A stretch of DNA of 40,181 nucleotides, taken from positions 1-40,181 of the forward strand of contig JAKSIX010000021.1 in the NCBI GenBank assembly GCA_024398595.1, given 5' to 3'. Shown here piece by piece: positions 33,338 to 40,181 of the stretch. Within the stretch, counting starts at the first letter, position 1. Every line of letters begins with the position of its first letter. The DNA comes from Bacteroidaceae bacterium (GTDB taxonomy: Bacteria; Bacteroidota; Bacteroidia; Bacteroidales; Bacteroidaceae). A program made the translations under genes and the position numbers. The notes beneath the pieces are model-generated. The model saw nothing but the letters and a program-made list of their open reading frames with translations, had not been told where the DNA came from and did not search any database.

Positions 33338-34684
33338 TTATTCAAAAGTAAGCCAGTCAACCTGGATCTTACCATCGGTAACCATACGCACCTTCAGATT
33401 ATGTATTCCCTTGGCTGCACCGCTTACCTTGGCTGTTGCGGTAATGACCTGACGGTCTGCCGGAACATCGACGGTAGCGATTACATTGTTGTCCTGAAGA
33501 ATTTCAAGCTTGCCTGCCGATGGAGGAACAATCTTTACCTTCACGCTCTTGGGAGCCTTGTCAAACTGTACGGTATTGTACTGAGCCCATGCACCCTTCT
33601 CGTAGAATATGGTCTTCCAGCCGGCAAAGTAATTGCTGCGCTCCAGATAGTCAATGGAGTCACCGCTCTCGCTGAGCTTTGAGTAACGGTCCAGCTGAAT
33701 CTCAGTATTGGACTTTGTCACACCGATGCCGCGAAGTGTCGGTTTGACCATACGGATAGTTCCATCCGGCTCAAAGAATATGCTGTCCGCGCATACCGAA
33801 CGGTTCTTGTCAAATTCAGGAGAATACTCGTTATGATGATAGAACAGATAGGTCTGTCCCTTGAACTCGATGATTGAGTGATGGTTGGTCCAGCACTTGT
33901 TTGCATGCTCCTCGAAGAACACTCCCATAAACTTGTACGGGCCGAAGATGTTGTCAGCCATACAGTAGGCCAGAACCTCCTCCACATTTCTCGCCCACGG
34001 GAAAGTCATATAGTAATGTCCATCGTGCTTGAACAGATACGGTCCCTCAACGAGTCCCTTAGTAGGAACTTCCTCCACACGGTGACGGTCTGCCGGGTCA
34101 GTGGATACTGAGAGCCAGTCATCGTTCATCTTGGTTATGGTGATACCCGGCATTACGAGATATGCCTGACCGTCATCATCGACGAAGATACACGGATCAA
34201 TGCCACCTACATTGTCCAGAGGCTTCTCCTGCGGAATGTACGGGCCTTCCGGATAGTCGGCGATTGCAATACCTACGCGGTTGCCACCCATACCGCGACG
34301 TCCATTGGCACTTGGCTGCGGTTTCGCACCTGCCGGGAAGAAGAAATAATACTTGCCATTATGCTCCTTGCAGTCGGGAGCCCACATTGAGTAACCCTTT
34401 TCGTTTACCCATGGAGCTGTCCACTGATCCACAATCATACCGTGGTCAGTCCAATCGGTAAGGTTATCCGATGAAAACACGTGATAGTCTGCCATACAGA
34501 ACCAGTCCTTTCTGCCATACTCTGCCGGAGCCTTGATGTCGTGCGAAGGGAACACATAAACCCTGTCACCTACAACCAATGCAGACGGATCTGCTGAAAA
34601 CTGATCCCTGATAATAGGGTTTTGGGCAAAAGCCACTGTTCCTGCAGCAATCATTGCCAGAAACAAAAATGCGGATTTTCTCAT
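33338..34684 (-). CDS. GH43 glycosidase with C-terminal CBM6-like module
   Basis: This is a 448-residue secreted enzyme with a signal peptide (1-20, ending AFA). The propeller carries Asp32 (FSADPSALVV), Asp163 (GGIDPCIFVDDDG) and Glu213 (VEGPYLFKHDGHYYM) as catalytic triad. From about 325 to the end a beta-sandwich resembling CBM6 is seen (YLERSNYFAGWKTIFYEKG, LEILQDNNVIATVDVP, VRMVTDGKIQVDWLTFE). Such architectures act on arabinoxylan or arabinan side chains. It is the first gene of a two-gene unit with its own promoter. Confidence 0.92.
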   Translation of the reverse strand: MRKSAFLFLAMIAAGTVAFAQNPIIRDQFSADPSALVVGDRVYVFPSHDIKAPAEYGRKDWFCMADYHVFSSDNLTDWTDHGMIVDQWTAPWVNEKGYSMWAPDCKEHNGKYYFFFPAGAKPQPSANGRRGMGGNRVGIAIADYPEGPYIPQEKPLDNVGGIDPCIFVDDDGQAYLVMPGITITKMNDDWLSVSTDPADRHRVEEVPTKGLVEGPYLFKHDGHYYMTFPWARNVEEVLAYCMADNIFGPYKFMGVFFEEHANKCWTNHHSIIEFKGQTYLFYHHNEYSPEFDKNRSVCADSIFFEPDGTIRMVKPTLRGIGVTKSNTEIQLDRYSKLSESGDSIDYLERSNYFAGWKTIFYEKGAWAQYNTVQFDKAPKSVKVKIVPPSAGKLEILQDNNVIATVDVPADRQVITATAKVSGAAKGIHNLKVRMVTDGKIQVDWLTFE

Positions 34685-34739
34685 ACGATGTAAATATTGA
34701 TTTGATAATTAAGTAATTGACCAACCTATATAACTGACG

Positions 34740-34747
34740 CAAAGATA
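34740..34747 (-). promoter_or_regulatory. Promoter -7 box for the GH43 pair
   Basis: TATCTTTG on the minus strand matches TAnnTTTG, with an ATTGC at the -33 position about 20 nt upstream. The leader to the ATG at 34684 is about 50 nt. Confidence 0.65.
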
Positions 34748-34758
34748 ATAATACTACT

Positions 34759-34790
34759 CAAGTTTCGCAATTAAACAACCCAAGTTTCGC
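34759..34790. repeat. Direct repeat at the GH43 promoter
   Basis: GCGAAACTTG (minus strand) occurs at 34790-34781 and 34768-34759, a 22-bp period or about two helical turns. The proximal copy covers the -33 region of the GH43 promoter, and the distal copy lies in the last codons of the protease gene. The geometry suits an activator dimer. Confidence 0.5.
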
Positions 34791-36378
34791 CTTGACTACC
34801 CCTGAATGACAGCAATTTGGAACCCGGCGAAACGTGAATTAAATAATCAAGCGCACGCCTATAGACAGGATTCAGCTCATTCACGATTGAATAATATTCG
34901 TCCATCCCCCAAAGTCCGCGTGCCACCAGTCCCTTGAGCTGTACTTTAACATACGGGAGCATCTTCTGATATTCCTCTTCATCATACTCTACGCCTGCCG
35001 ACTCAGCATTTTCCAACAGCATCGACAGGAAATTATCACCGACCTCAAATTCCAAGCGGAAACTCTCAAAATTCCTATATTGCCTATGCAGACGGTTACG
35101 ATAACGCTCCACATACCCCAAGCCGGTCTGAAGCAGGACTCCACGGGCACTGGCTTCCCTGTACCAGGCTGTAGTGTGTGTAGTATCAATGGACACGAAC
35201 AGATCCGGCATAATGCCTCCGCCTCCATAGACCGTCCTGTGTTTCAGCAGCGTACTGTATCTCAATGAATCCGCAAAATGTATGCTGTCAGCGCTCACCA
35301 GCTGCCCGCTTGCATATCGTTCAGCCAAATCATTCCCGTAGTCCTCATACGGTTTCTGGATACACCGGCCGGAAGGAGTATAATATTTCGCCACGGTAAG
35401 CCGCATCATTGAGCCGTCGGGAAAATCCACAGGACTCTGCACCAAGCCCTTACCGAAAGACCTGCGGCCTATGACAGTACCGCGGTCCCAATCCTGCACG
35501 GCACCTGCCACAATCTCGCTGGCTGATGCCGAATATTCATCAATAAGCACTACCAGACTATCCTTACGATATTTCCCTGTTCCATCGGCATTGTATGCTG
35601 TGCGCCGCGTGGTACGTCCGTCAGTATAGACTATAAGGTTATCACGTTCCAGGAATTCATTGGCCACACCTATCGCAGCTACAAGATAACCGCCGCCATT
35701 GCCCTGCAAATCCAATATCAGCGATGACATTCCTTCCTTCTTCAGCTCCGCCATAGCATCACGCAATTCCCGGACTGTCGTAGCACCGAACGAAGAGAGT
35801 TTTATATAGCCTATCCCCGCACCTGCCATATACGATGCGGCCACTGTGTTCAACGGTATCACATCCCTGACAACATCAATTCTTATAATGTCATCTATTC
35901 CGTGACGTACCACTCCAAGACACACTGTAGTACCTTTGGGTCCACGCAGACGGCTCATTATCTGCGACTCCGGCATATTCACCCCGGCAATGGCTGTATC
36001 ATTGGCACTGACAATACGGTCACCGGGCATAATACCGCTTTTCTCTGAAGGTCCGTCAGGAATTGTCTGCACTACATACAGAGTATCCTTGACCATATTG
36101 AACTGAATGCCTATGCCTTCAAAGTTACCTTGCAGCTGTTCCCGGCTCTCCTTTACGTCCTGTACATCAAGGTATGTGGAATGTGGATCCAACTCTTTTA
36201 GCATAGCCTTGACCGCAGCCTCCACCAGAACGGAATCACTTATCGGCTCCACATACAGTTCGGTAATGGCAGCCTCTGCCACAAGCAGTTTCTGAAGCTG
36301 CTCACCCACACGGATCGGCTGTGCGCAAATGACAGCCGTCAGGACGGACAGGACAAAAAGACACAATGACTTTCTCAC
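34771..36378 (-). CDS. C-terminal processing protease (S41 family, PDZ)
   Basis: This is a 535-residue periplasmic serine protease with a signal peptide (1-19, MRKSLCLFVLSVLTAVICA). Order: an N-terminal helical part, PDZ (about 84-165; GNFEGIGIQFNM), and an S41 core with GYIKLSSF, DLQGNGGG, the catalytic Ser in DEYSASASEIV (283-287) and Lys310 in SFGKGLVQ, followed by a helical C-terminal domain (about 405-535). It starts with GTG: GTGA overlaps the stop of coaD. Bacteroidetes Ctp proteins typically act in envelope protein turnover. Confidence 0.94.
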   Translation of the reverse strand: MRKSLCLFVLSVLTAVICAQPIRVGEQLQKLLVAEAAITELYVEPISDSVLVEAAVKAMLKELDPHSTYLDVQDVKESREQLQGNFEGIGIQFNMVKDTLYVVQTIPDGPSEKSGIMPGDRIVSANDTAIAGVNMPESQIMSRLRGPKGTTVCLGVVRHGIDDIIRIDVVRDVIPLNTVAASYMAGAGIGYIKLSSFGATTVRELRDAMAELKKEGMSSLILDLQGNGGGYLVAAIGVANEFLERDNLIVYTDGRTTRRTAYNADGTGKYRKDSLVVLIDEYSASASEIVAGAVQDWDRGTVIGRRSFGKGLVQSPVDFPDGSMMRLTVAKYYTPSGRCIQKPYEDYGNDLAERYASGQLVSADSIHFADSLRYSTLLKHRTVYGGGGIMPDLFVSIDTTHTTAWYREASARGVLLQTGLGYVERYRNRLHRQYRNFESFRLEFEVGDNFLSMLLENAESAGVEYDEEEYQKMLPYVKVQLKGLVARGLWGMDEYYSIVNELNPVYRRALDYLIHVSPGSKLLSFRGSQGETWVV

Positions 36379-36833
36379 TTCAAACCTGATTTGAACGTGC
36401 TGATAACCATATCATCCACAGAACGGCCATAACTGAGCAATTCCCTCACAACACTGCTGCTGACATATTGGAATTCCGGCTTTGATATCAGAAGCAATGT
36501 GTCCGCTCCACCGATTTTCAGATTTGCATCAGCCAGGATTTTCTCGCTTTCAAAATCAGAGACTGTCCTTACACCACGCAATATCGCATCGGCACCGGTC
36601 TCACACATAAAATCCATAGTAAGGCCATCGTATGAACGAACCTCCACGCGAGGCTCATTCTCATAATAGGCTCCAATCCGCTCCAGTCTGTCCTGCACCG
36701 TGAACATATTCTCCTTGCTGCTGTTCACGCCTATGCCTATGACAATGCTGTCGGCTATTGCCAACGCCCTCTCCACCAGATTGGCATGCCCTATGGTAAA
36801 AGGATCGAAAGAGCCGGGAAACAAAAGTCTCAT
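36375..36833 (-). CDS. coaD: Phosphopantetheine adenylyltransferase
   Basis: This is a 152-residue cytoplasmic enzyme of coenzyme A biosynthesis that adenylylates 4'-phosphopantetheine to dephospho-CoA. The nucleotidyltransferase TxGH motif is at residues 13-16 (PFTIGHANLV), and the second motif VSSSVVREL (ISSTxxR type) is near the C-terminus. Length is normal. It lies 11 nt after parE and shares 4 nt with the protease gene. Confidence 0.97.
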   Translation of the reverse strand: MRLLFPGSFDPFTIGHANLVERALAIADSIVIGIGVNSSKENMFTVQDRLERIGAYYENEPRVEVRSYDGLTMDFMCETGADAILRGVRTVSDFESEKILADANLKIGGADTLLLISKPEFQYVSSSVVRELLSYGRSVDDMVISTFKSGLK

Positions 36834-36844
36834 ATATCAGAATC

Positions 36845-38821
36845 TTAGAATTTTTCGCCCTCTTCTTCCTCCACCAAATCCTGCTCCACGACAAGATTCT
36901 CTATGATGAAGTTCTGACGCTCCATAGTATTCTTGCCCATATAGAACGAAAGCAAATCCGCTACGGCATCGGTTTTCTGCAGGCTCACACGCTCTAAACG
37001 GATATCGGCCCCTATGAAATTCTTGAACTCATCGGGCGATATCTCACCAAGACCCTTGAATCGGGTAATCTCAGGATCCGGGCTGAGTTTCTCTATGGCC
37101 GCATTGCGTTCCTCCTCATTGTAGCAATAGATGGTCTCGAAATCGCTGCTCTCAGTGACGACACCGTGAATATCGGATGCCGCAGCCTTCGATCTGGACT
37201 TCATCTTCTTCCGGCGGTTACGCACTCTGAACAAAGGAGTCTGCAGGATATACACGTGCCCCTTTTTAATCAGTTCCGGGAAGAACTGCAGAAAGAACGT
37301 GGTCATCAGCAGGCGGATGTGCATACCATCCACATCGGCATCAGTGGCAATGATGACCTTGTTATACCGGAGTCCGTCCAAACCTTCCTCTATGTTCAGC
37401 GCGGACTGCAGCAGACGGAACTCAAGATTCTCATATACCACCTTCTTGGTCAGTCCATAACAGTTAAGCGGCTTGCCACGCAGACTGAACACCGCCTGCG
37501 TATTGACATCGCGGCTCTTCGTTATTGAACCGCTCGCCGACAAGCCCTCAGTAATGAAGATGCTGCTTTCCTCCTGACGTTCACCCTTGACATCATTATA
37601 ATGAATCCGACAGTCGGCCAGCTTGCTGTTGTGAAGATTGCTCTCCTTGTTGCGCTCGCGCACGAGTTTGGTCATACCTGCTATGTCCTTGCGTTCCTTC
37701 TCCGACTCCTGAATCTTCTGCAGCATCACTTCCGCAACCTGAGGATTGATGTGCAGATAGTCATCGACCTCCTTCTTTATGAAATCACTTACGAACTTGT
37801 TCAATGACAATGTTCCACCCGGGGTCATAGTCGTAGAGCCCAGTTTGATTTTGGTCTGGCTCTCGAATACCGGTTCCTCCACATTGATGGCTATAGACGC
37901 CACCATACCGTTACGTATATCACAAGCTTCCAGATTCTTGCCGAAGAACTCCTTGATAGTCCTTGCGATATGCTCCTTGAACGCGCTCTGATGCGTACCT
38001 CCCTGCGATGTATATTGACCGTTGACAAAAGAATAGTATTCCTCACCATATTGACCCGTATGCGTAAATGCTATCTCTATGTCGGTACCTTTCAGGTGGA
38101 CAATAGGATACAGGCTTGACGAACTCATCCTTTCATTCAACAGATCCTCCAGGCCTGCACGCGACATAAACCTCTGCCCGTTGTACATAATGGTAAGACC
38201 TGTATTCAGATAGGTATAGTTGCGCAGCATCATCTCTATGATGGAAGCCTGGAAGGAATAGCCCTTGAAAAGTGTATTGTCGGGTTCAAACATTACCAGC
38301 GTACCGTGTTCCTCACCGCTTGGCAATGTGGAATCACTCTGTATCCGGCCTTTCCCAAATACGAGAGTACGCACCTGACCGTCACGAAAACTGCTCACCT
38401 CGAAATGCGAACTGAGCGCATTGACCGCCTTGACACCGACACCGTTCAGACCGACGCTCTTCTTGAAAGCCTTACTGTCAAACTTTCCGCCCGTGTTCAA
38501 TACGCTCACGGCCTCAAGCAGCTTGCCCTGAGGTATTCCACGGCCGTAATCCCTCACGCGGACAACCCTATTATCTGTCAGTTCAATCTCAATCCGCTTG
38601 CCTGAATTCATACGGAATTCGTCAATGCTGTTGTCTATGACCTCCTTCAGGAGCACATATATTCCGTCATCACTCTGGGAGCCGTCACCCAATTTCCCGA
38701 TATACATTCCAGGACGCGTCCTGACGTGTTCCATATCGTCCATATGACGGATATTGTCCTCGGTATATTGTGGCTGCTCCTGCCCCCCGAACAACTGCTC
38801 GCTGATATTTTCCCCACTCAT
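36845..38821 (-). CDS. parE: DNA topoisomerase IV subunit B (type IIA)
   Basis: This is a 658-residue ATPase subunit of the decatenating topoisomerase. The GHKL domain has Glu60/Asn64 (EVIDNSIDE), DYGRGIP (91-97) and [11 protein letters not shown]. The transducer carries the QTK-like loop (SQTKIKLGS), and the TOPRIM domain has Glu425 plus DADVDG (494-499). The usual EGDSA block reads EGLSASG here, with Leu427 in place of Asp. The pair [10 protein letters not shown] and the absence of a long GyrB-type insert favour ParE over GyrB. It lies 9 nt after the GNAT-like gene. Confidence 0.93.
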   Translation of the reverse strand: MSGENISEQLFGGQEQPQYTEDNIRHMDDMEHVRTRPGMYIGKLGDGSQSDDGIYVLLKEVIDNSIDEFRMNSGKRIEIELTDNRVVRVRDYGRGIPQGKLLEAVSVLNTGGKFDSKAFKKSVGLNGVGVKAVNALSSHFEVSSFRDGQVRTLVFGKGRIQSDSTLPSGEEHGTLVMFEPDNTLFKGYSFQASIIEMMLRNYTYLNTGLTIMYNGQRFMSRAGLEDLLNERMSSSSLYPIVHLKGTDIEIAFTHTGQYGEEYYSFVNGQYTSQGGTHQSAFKEHIARTIKEFFGKNLEACDIRNGMVASIAINVEEPVFESQTKIKLGSTTMTPGGTLSLNKFVSDFIKKEVDDYLHINPQVAEVMLQKIQESEKERKDIAGMTKLVRERNKESNLHNSKLADCRIHYNDVKGERQEESSIFITEGLSASGSITKSRDVNTQAVFSLRGKPLNCYGLTKKVVYENLEFRLLQSALNIEEGLDGLRYNKVIIATDADVDGMHIRLLMTTFFLQFFPELIKKGHVYILQTPLFRVRNRRKKMKSRSKAAASDIHGVVTESSDFETIYCYNEEERNAAIEKLSPDPEITRFKGLGEISPDEFKNFIGADIRLERVSLQKTDAVADLLSFYMGKNTMERQNFIIENLVVEQDLVEEEEGEKF

Positions 38822-38830
38822 ATATGATTA

Positions 38831-39961
38831 TTACAGTTTTTTTGCAAACAGGCTGTGTCGCTTGTGAATCCTGTGATCGTACATCTCCCACATAGCCTGT
38901 ATTTTACTATTACTCTCCAACTCAAGCGTGGTCTCACCCCACTTGAAGCCCATACTTATATAGTTCGGTATCAAATCGCCAAGCATAATGGCGTTTATGC
39001 CCTTGTTCCTGTATTCTTTCGCAACCGCTATCAGAAGCAGGTCAAGTGTGTCCGGATATTTCCAGAACAATGCCCTGAGCATATACCACCATCCTAACGG
39101 AAACAGCCTGCCGTGCGATTTCTGCAAAGCGACGGACAATGACGGCATAGACACGCCTCCCGCCACCAGACGCCCTTCCCCGTCCGCGATAAAGCACATC
39201 ATCCTATGGTCTATGAATTTCAAGTACTTGCTTATATACAGATTCATCTGATCTTCCGTCAACTCGGAAAAACCTGCCAGATCACTGTATCCTTCATTGA
39301 CCAGCGAAAAAAAAGCCTTCCCGTATTTCTGACACCGTCTACGGGCACTGCCCTCGTGAACGACGTGCAGATTGTACCGTTTCAGCACTGCCTCACACAA
39401 TCTGGCGTGTCTCTCCGGAACCTTTTCCGGAACCGTCAGCCTCATCTCAATCCATCCAAGCTCCTTCTTGAATCCGAGACGCTCCAGATGCTCAACGTAA
39501 TACGGATAGTTATATGTCGTTGACATCGTCGCCATCTGGTCGAATCCCTCCACCAGCAAGCCCTCACGGTCAAAGTCAGTAAATCCCAACGGACCGTGAA
39601 CTGTCTCCATACCACGCCCGCGTCCCCATTGCTCCACTTTGTCAATAAGTGCAGCCGACACCTCCGGATCGTCTATGAAATCCAGCCACCCGAAACGGAC
39701 AGCCTTCTGATTCCAACGCGCATTTGCATTATTGTTGATAATGGCCGCGACACGTCCGGCAATCTTCCCATCCCTATAAGCCAGAAACAACTCTGCATCA
39801 CAGAATCCGTATGCAGGATTCCTGCGCGGGGACAACGTGTCCATCTCATCCACATACAGAGCCGGAACCGCGTATGGACAGTCCTTATACAACCCGTAGC
39901 CGAAGTTGATGAATTTACGTAAATCCCGTCTGGAACTGACAGACCTGACCTCGATGGACAT
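38831..39961 (-). CDS. GNAT-like acyltransferase of unknown substrate
   Basis: This 376-residue cytoplasmic protein has features of a tandem GNAT fold. The N-terminal half (RDLRKFINFGYGLYKD, FLAYRDGKIAGRVAAIIN) and the C-terminal half (MCFIADGEGRLVAGGVSM, LLLIAVAKEYRNKGINAIMLGDLI, whose KEYRNKGINA is a Q/RxxGxG/A-like acetyl-CoA loop) each look like part of an acetyltransferase. The true ATG is at 39961, six bases after the GTG of the longest frame. Substrate unknown. It is the first gene of a four-gene unit with parE, coaD and the S41 protease. Confidence 0.85.
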   Translation of the reverse strand: MSIEVRSVSSRRDLRKFINFGYGLYKDCPYAVPALYVDEMDTLSPRRNPAYGFCDAELFLAYRDGKIAGRVAAIINNNANARWNQKAVRFGWLDFIDDPEVSAALIDKVEQWGRGRGMETVHGPLGFTDFDREGLLVEGFDQMATMSTTYNYPYYVEHLERLGFKKELGWIEMRLTVPEKVPERHARLCEAVLKRYNLHVVHEGSARRRCQKYGKAFFSLVNEGYSDLAGFSELTEDQMNLYISKYLKFIDHRMMCFIADGEGRLVAGGVSMPSLSVALQKSHGRLFPLGWWYMLRALFWKYPDTLDLLLIAVAKEYRNKGINAIMLGDLIPNYISMGFKWGETTLELESNSKIQAMWEMYDHRIHKRHSLFAKKL

Positions 39962-39982
39962 ACTCACTATTCAAAATATCTT

Positions 39983-39990
39983 CAAAGATA
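39983..39990 (-). promoter_or_regulatory. Promoter -7 box for the GNAT-parE-coaD-protease unit
   Basis: TATCTTTG on the minus strand matches TAnnTTTG. The transcript would start near 39977, giving a leader of about 16 nt to the ATG at 39961. No good -33 TTTG is visible. Confidence 0.6.
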
Positions 39991-40181
39991 CAAATTCCTT
40001 TGAAATTTCCACTCAATGTCACGATAGTGTTACTGAGATTTCTTCCAGGGGTGATGCCGCCTCCATACCTTTGGCGGCAGAACTCCATAACCTGCTCGGT
40101 CTTTTCCACGAACTCATAAGAAACACTTGCTGCTACTGAAAAAGTAGACACGGGAAGGTAGAAAAGTTTGAATGTCGTATC
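39991..40181 (-). other. Edge region, possibly the 3' end of an upstream gene
   Basis: One minus-strand frame is open from the window edge to 39915 but runs through the promoter and 47 bases into the GNAT-like gene. A second frame ends at TGA near 40115 (a short tail ending SSKCFL). Neither shows a family feature, and with fewer than 200 bases the coding status cannot be decided. No tRNA-like cloverleaf or strong hairpin was seen. Confidence 0.3.

Noticed and set aside
39906-40139. Plus-strand frame of 77 codons near the right edge
   Set aside because: It is antisense to the start of the GNAT-like gene, has no family features, and crosses the promoter.
1-40181. CRISPR array, tRNA, rRNA, insertion sequence or prophage
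   Set aside because: No regular repeat-spacer pattern, cloverleaf, transposase, integrase or phage structural gene was found.

Overview
The window looks like a chromosomal segment of a Bacteroidales bacterium. The family is not resolvable by eye; Prevotellaceae, Bacteroidaceae or Muribaculaceae would all fit. The main grounds are promoters of the Bacteroidetes type (TAnnTTTG at -7, sometimes TTTG or TTG about 19 nt upstream), recognisable Bacteroidetes protein families (FAS1 lipoprotein, CotH protein, xylan-type glycoside hydrolases, HAE1 efflux, a membrane PHP protein) and few strong Shine-Dalgarno sites. Almost everything lies on the minus strand. Only two genes are on the plus strand: the PHP protein and a small secreted protein of unknown function.

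Layout from high to low coordinates, which is the direction of transcription. (1) 39961-34771: GNAT-like protein, topoisomerase IV subunit B, CoaD and a C-terminal processing protease, tightly packed as one housekeeping unit. (2) 34684-31678: two GH43 enzymes with their own promoter and a hairpin terminator. (3) 31579-29042: CotH-type secreted protein. (4) 28896-26647: FAS1 lipoprotein, ended by a terminator. (5) 26549-17199: xylulokinase, GH8 exo-oligoxylanase, IorA, IorB, a class I aminotransferase and a CE6-GH51 fusion, spaced like one operon although it mixes xylan use with aromatic 2-oxoacid chemistry. (6) 16537-17193 (+): orphan secreted protein. (7) 16362-10665: MacB-type efflux system (ATPase, two permeases, adaptor, outer-membrane factor), closed by a perfect 28-bp inverted repeat that resembles a REP/REPIN element. 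(8) 10585-5473: arylacetate-CoA ligase (PaaK), ACT-domain protein, sodium:solute symporter and EptA-like transferase. (9) 5480-4248 (+): PHP protein. (10) 4176-1: RND efflux adaptor and pump, with what may be the first codons of the outer-membrane factor at the edge.

The main discovery is in the 284-nt leader of unit 8. Downstream of a good Bacteroidetes promoter lies a 13-codon reading frame, MNFSHTYYYYYRT, with five consecutive tyrosine codons. It is followed by a candidate antiterminator strand and then an intrinsic terminator just before paaK. This has the architecture of a ribosome-mediated transcription attenuator that responds to charged tRNA-Tyr. Together with IorAB and an aminotransferase 10 kb away, it suggests that the genes serve aromatic amino acid synthesis from arylacetates (arylacetate to aryl-CoA to aryl-pyruvate to Tyr/Phe/Trp), switched on by tyrosine shortage, rather than aromatic degradation.

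The carbohydrate genes form an arabinoxylan/xylo-oligosaccharide programme: CE6 removes acetyl groups, GH51 and GH43 remove arabinose and xylose, GH8 trims xylo-oligomers, and XylB phosphorylates xylulose. No SusC/SusD pair is present in this window. I saw no tRNA, rRNA, CRISPR array, insertion sequence or prophage gene. The longest stretch without a protein gene of ordinary size is 10381-10664, which is fully described below.
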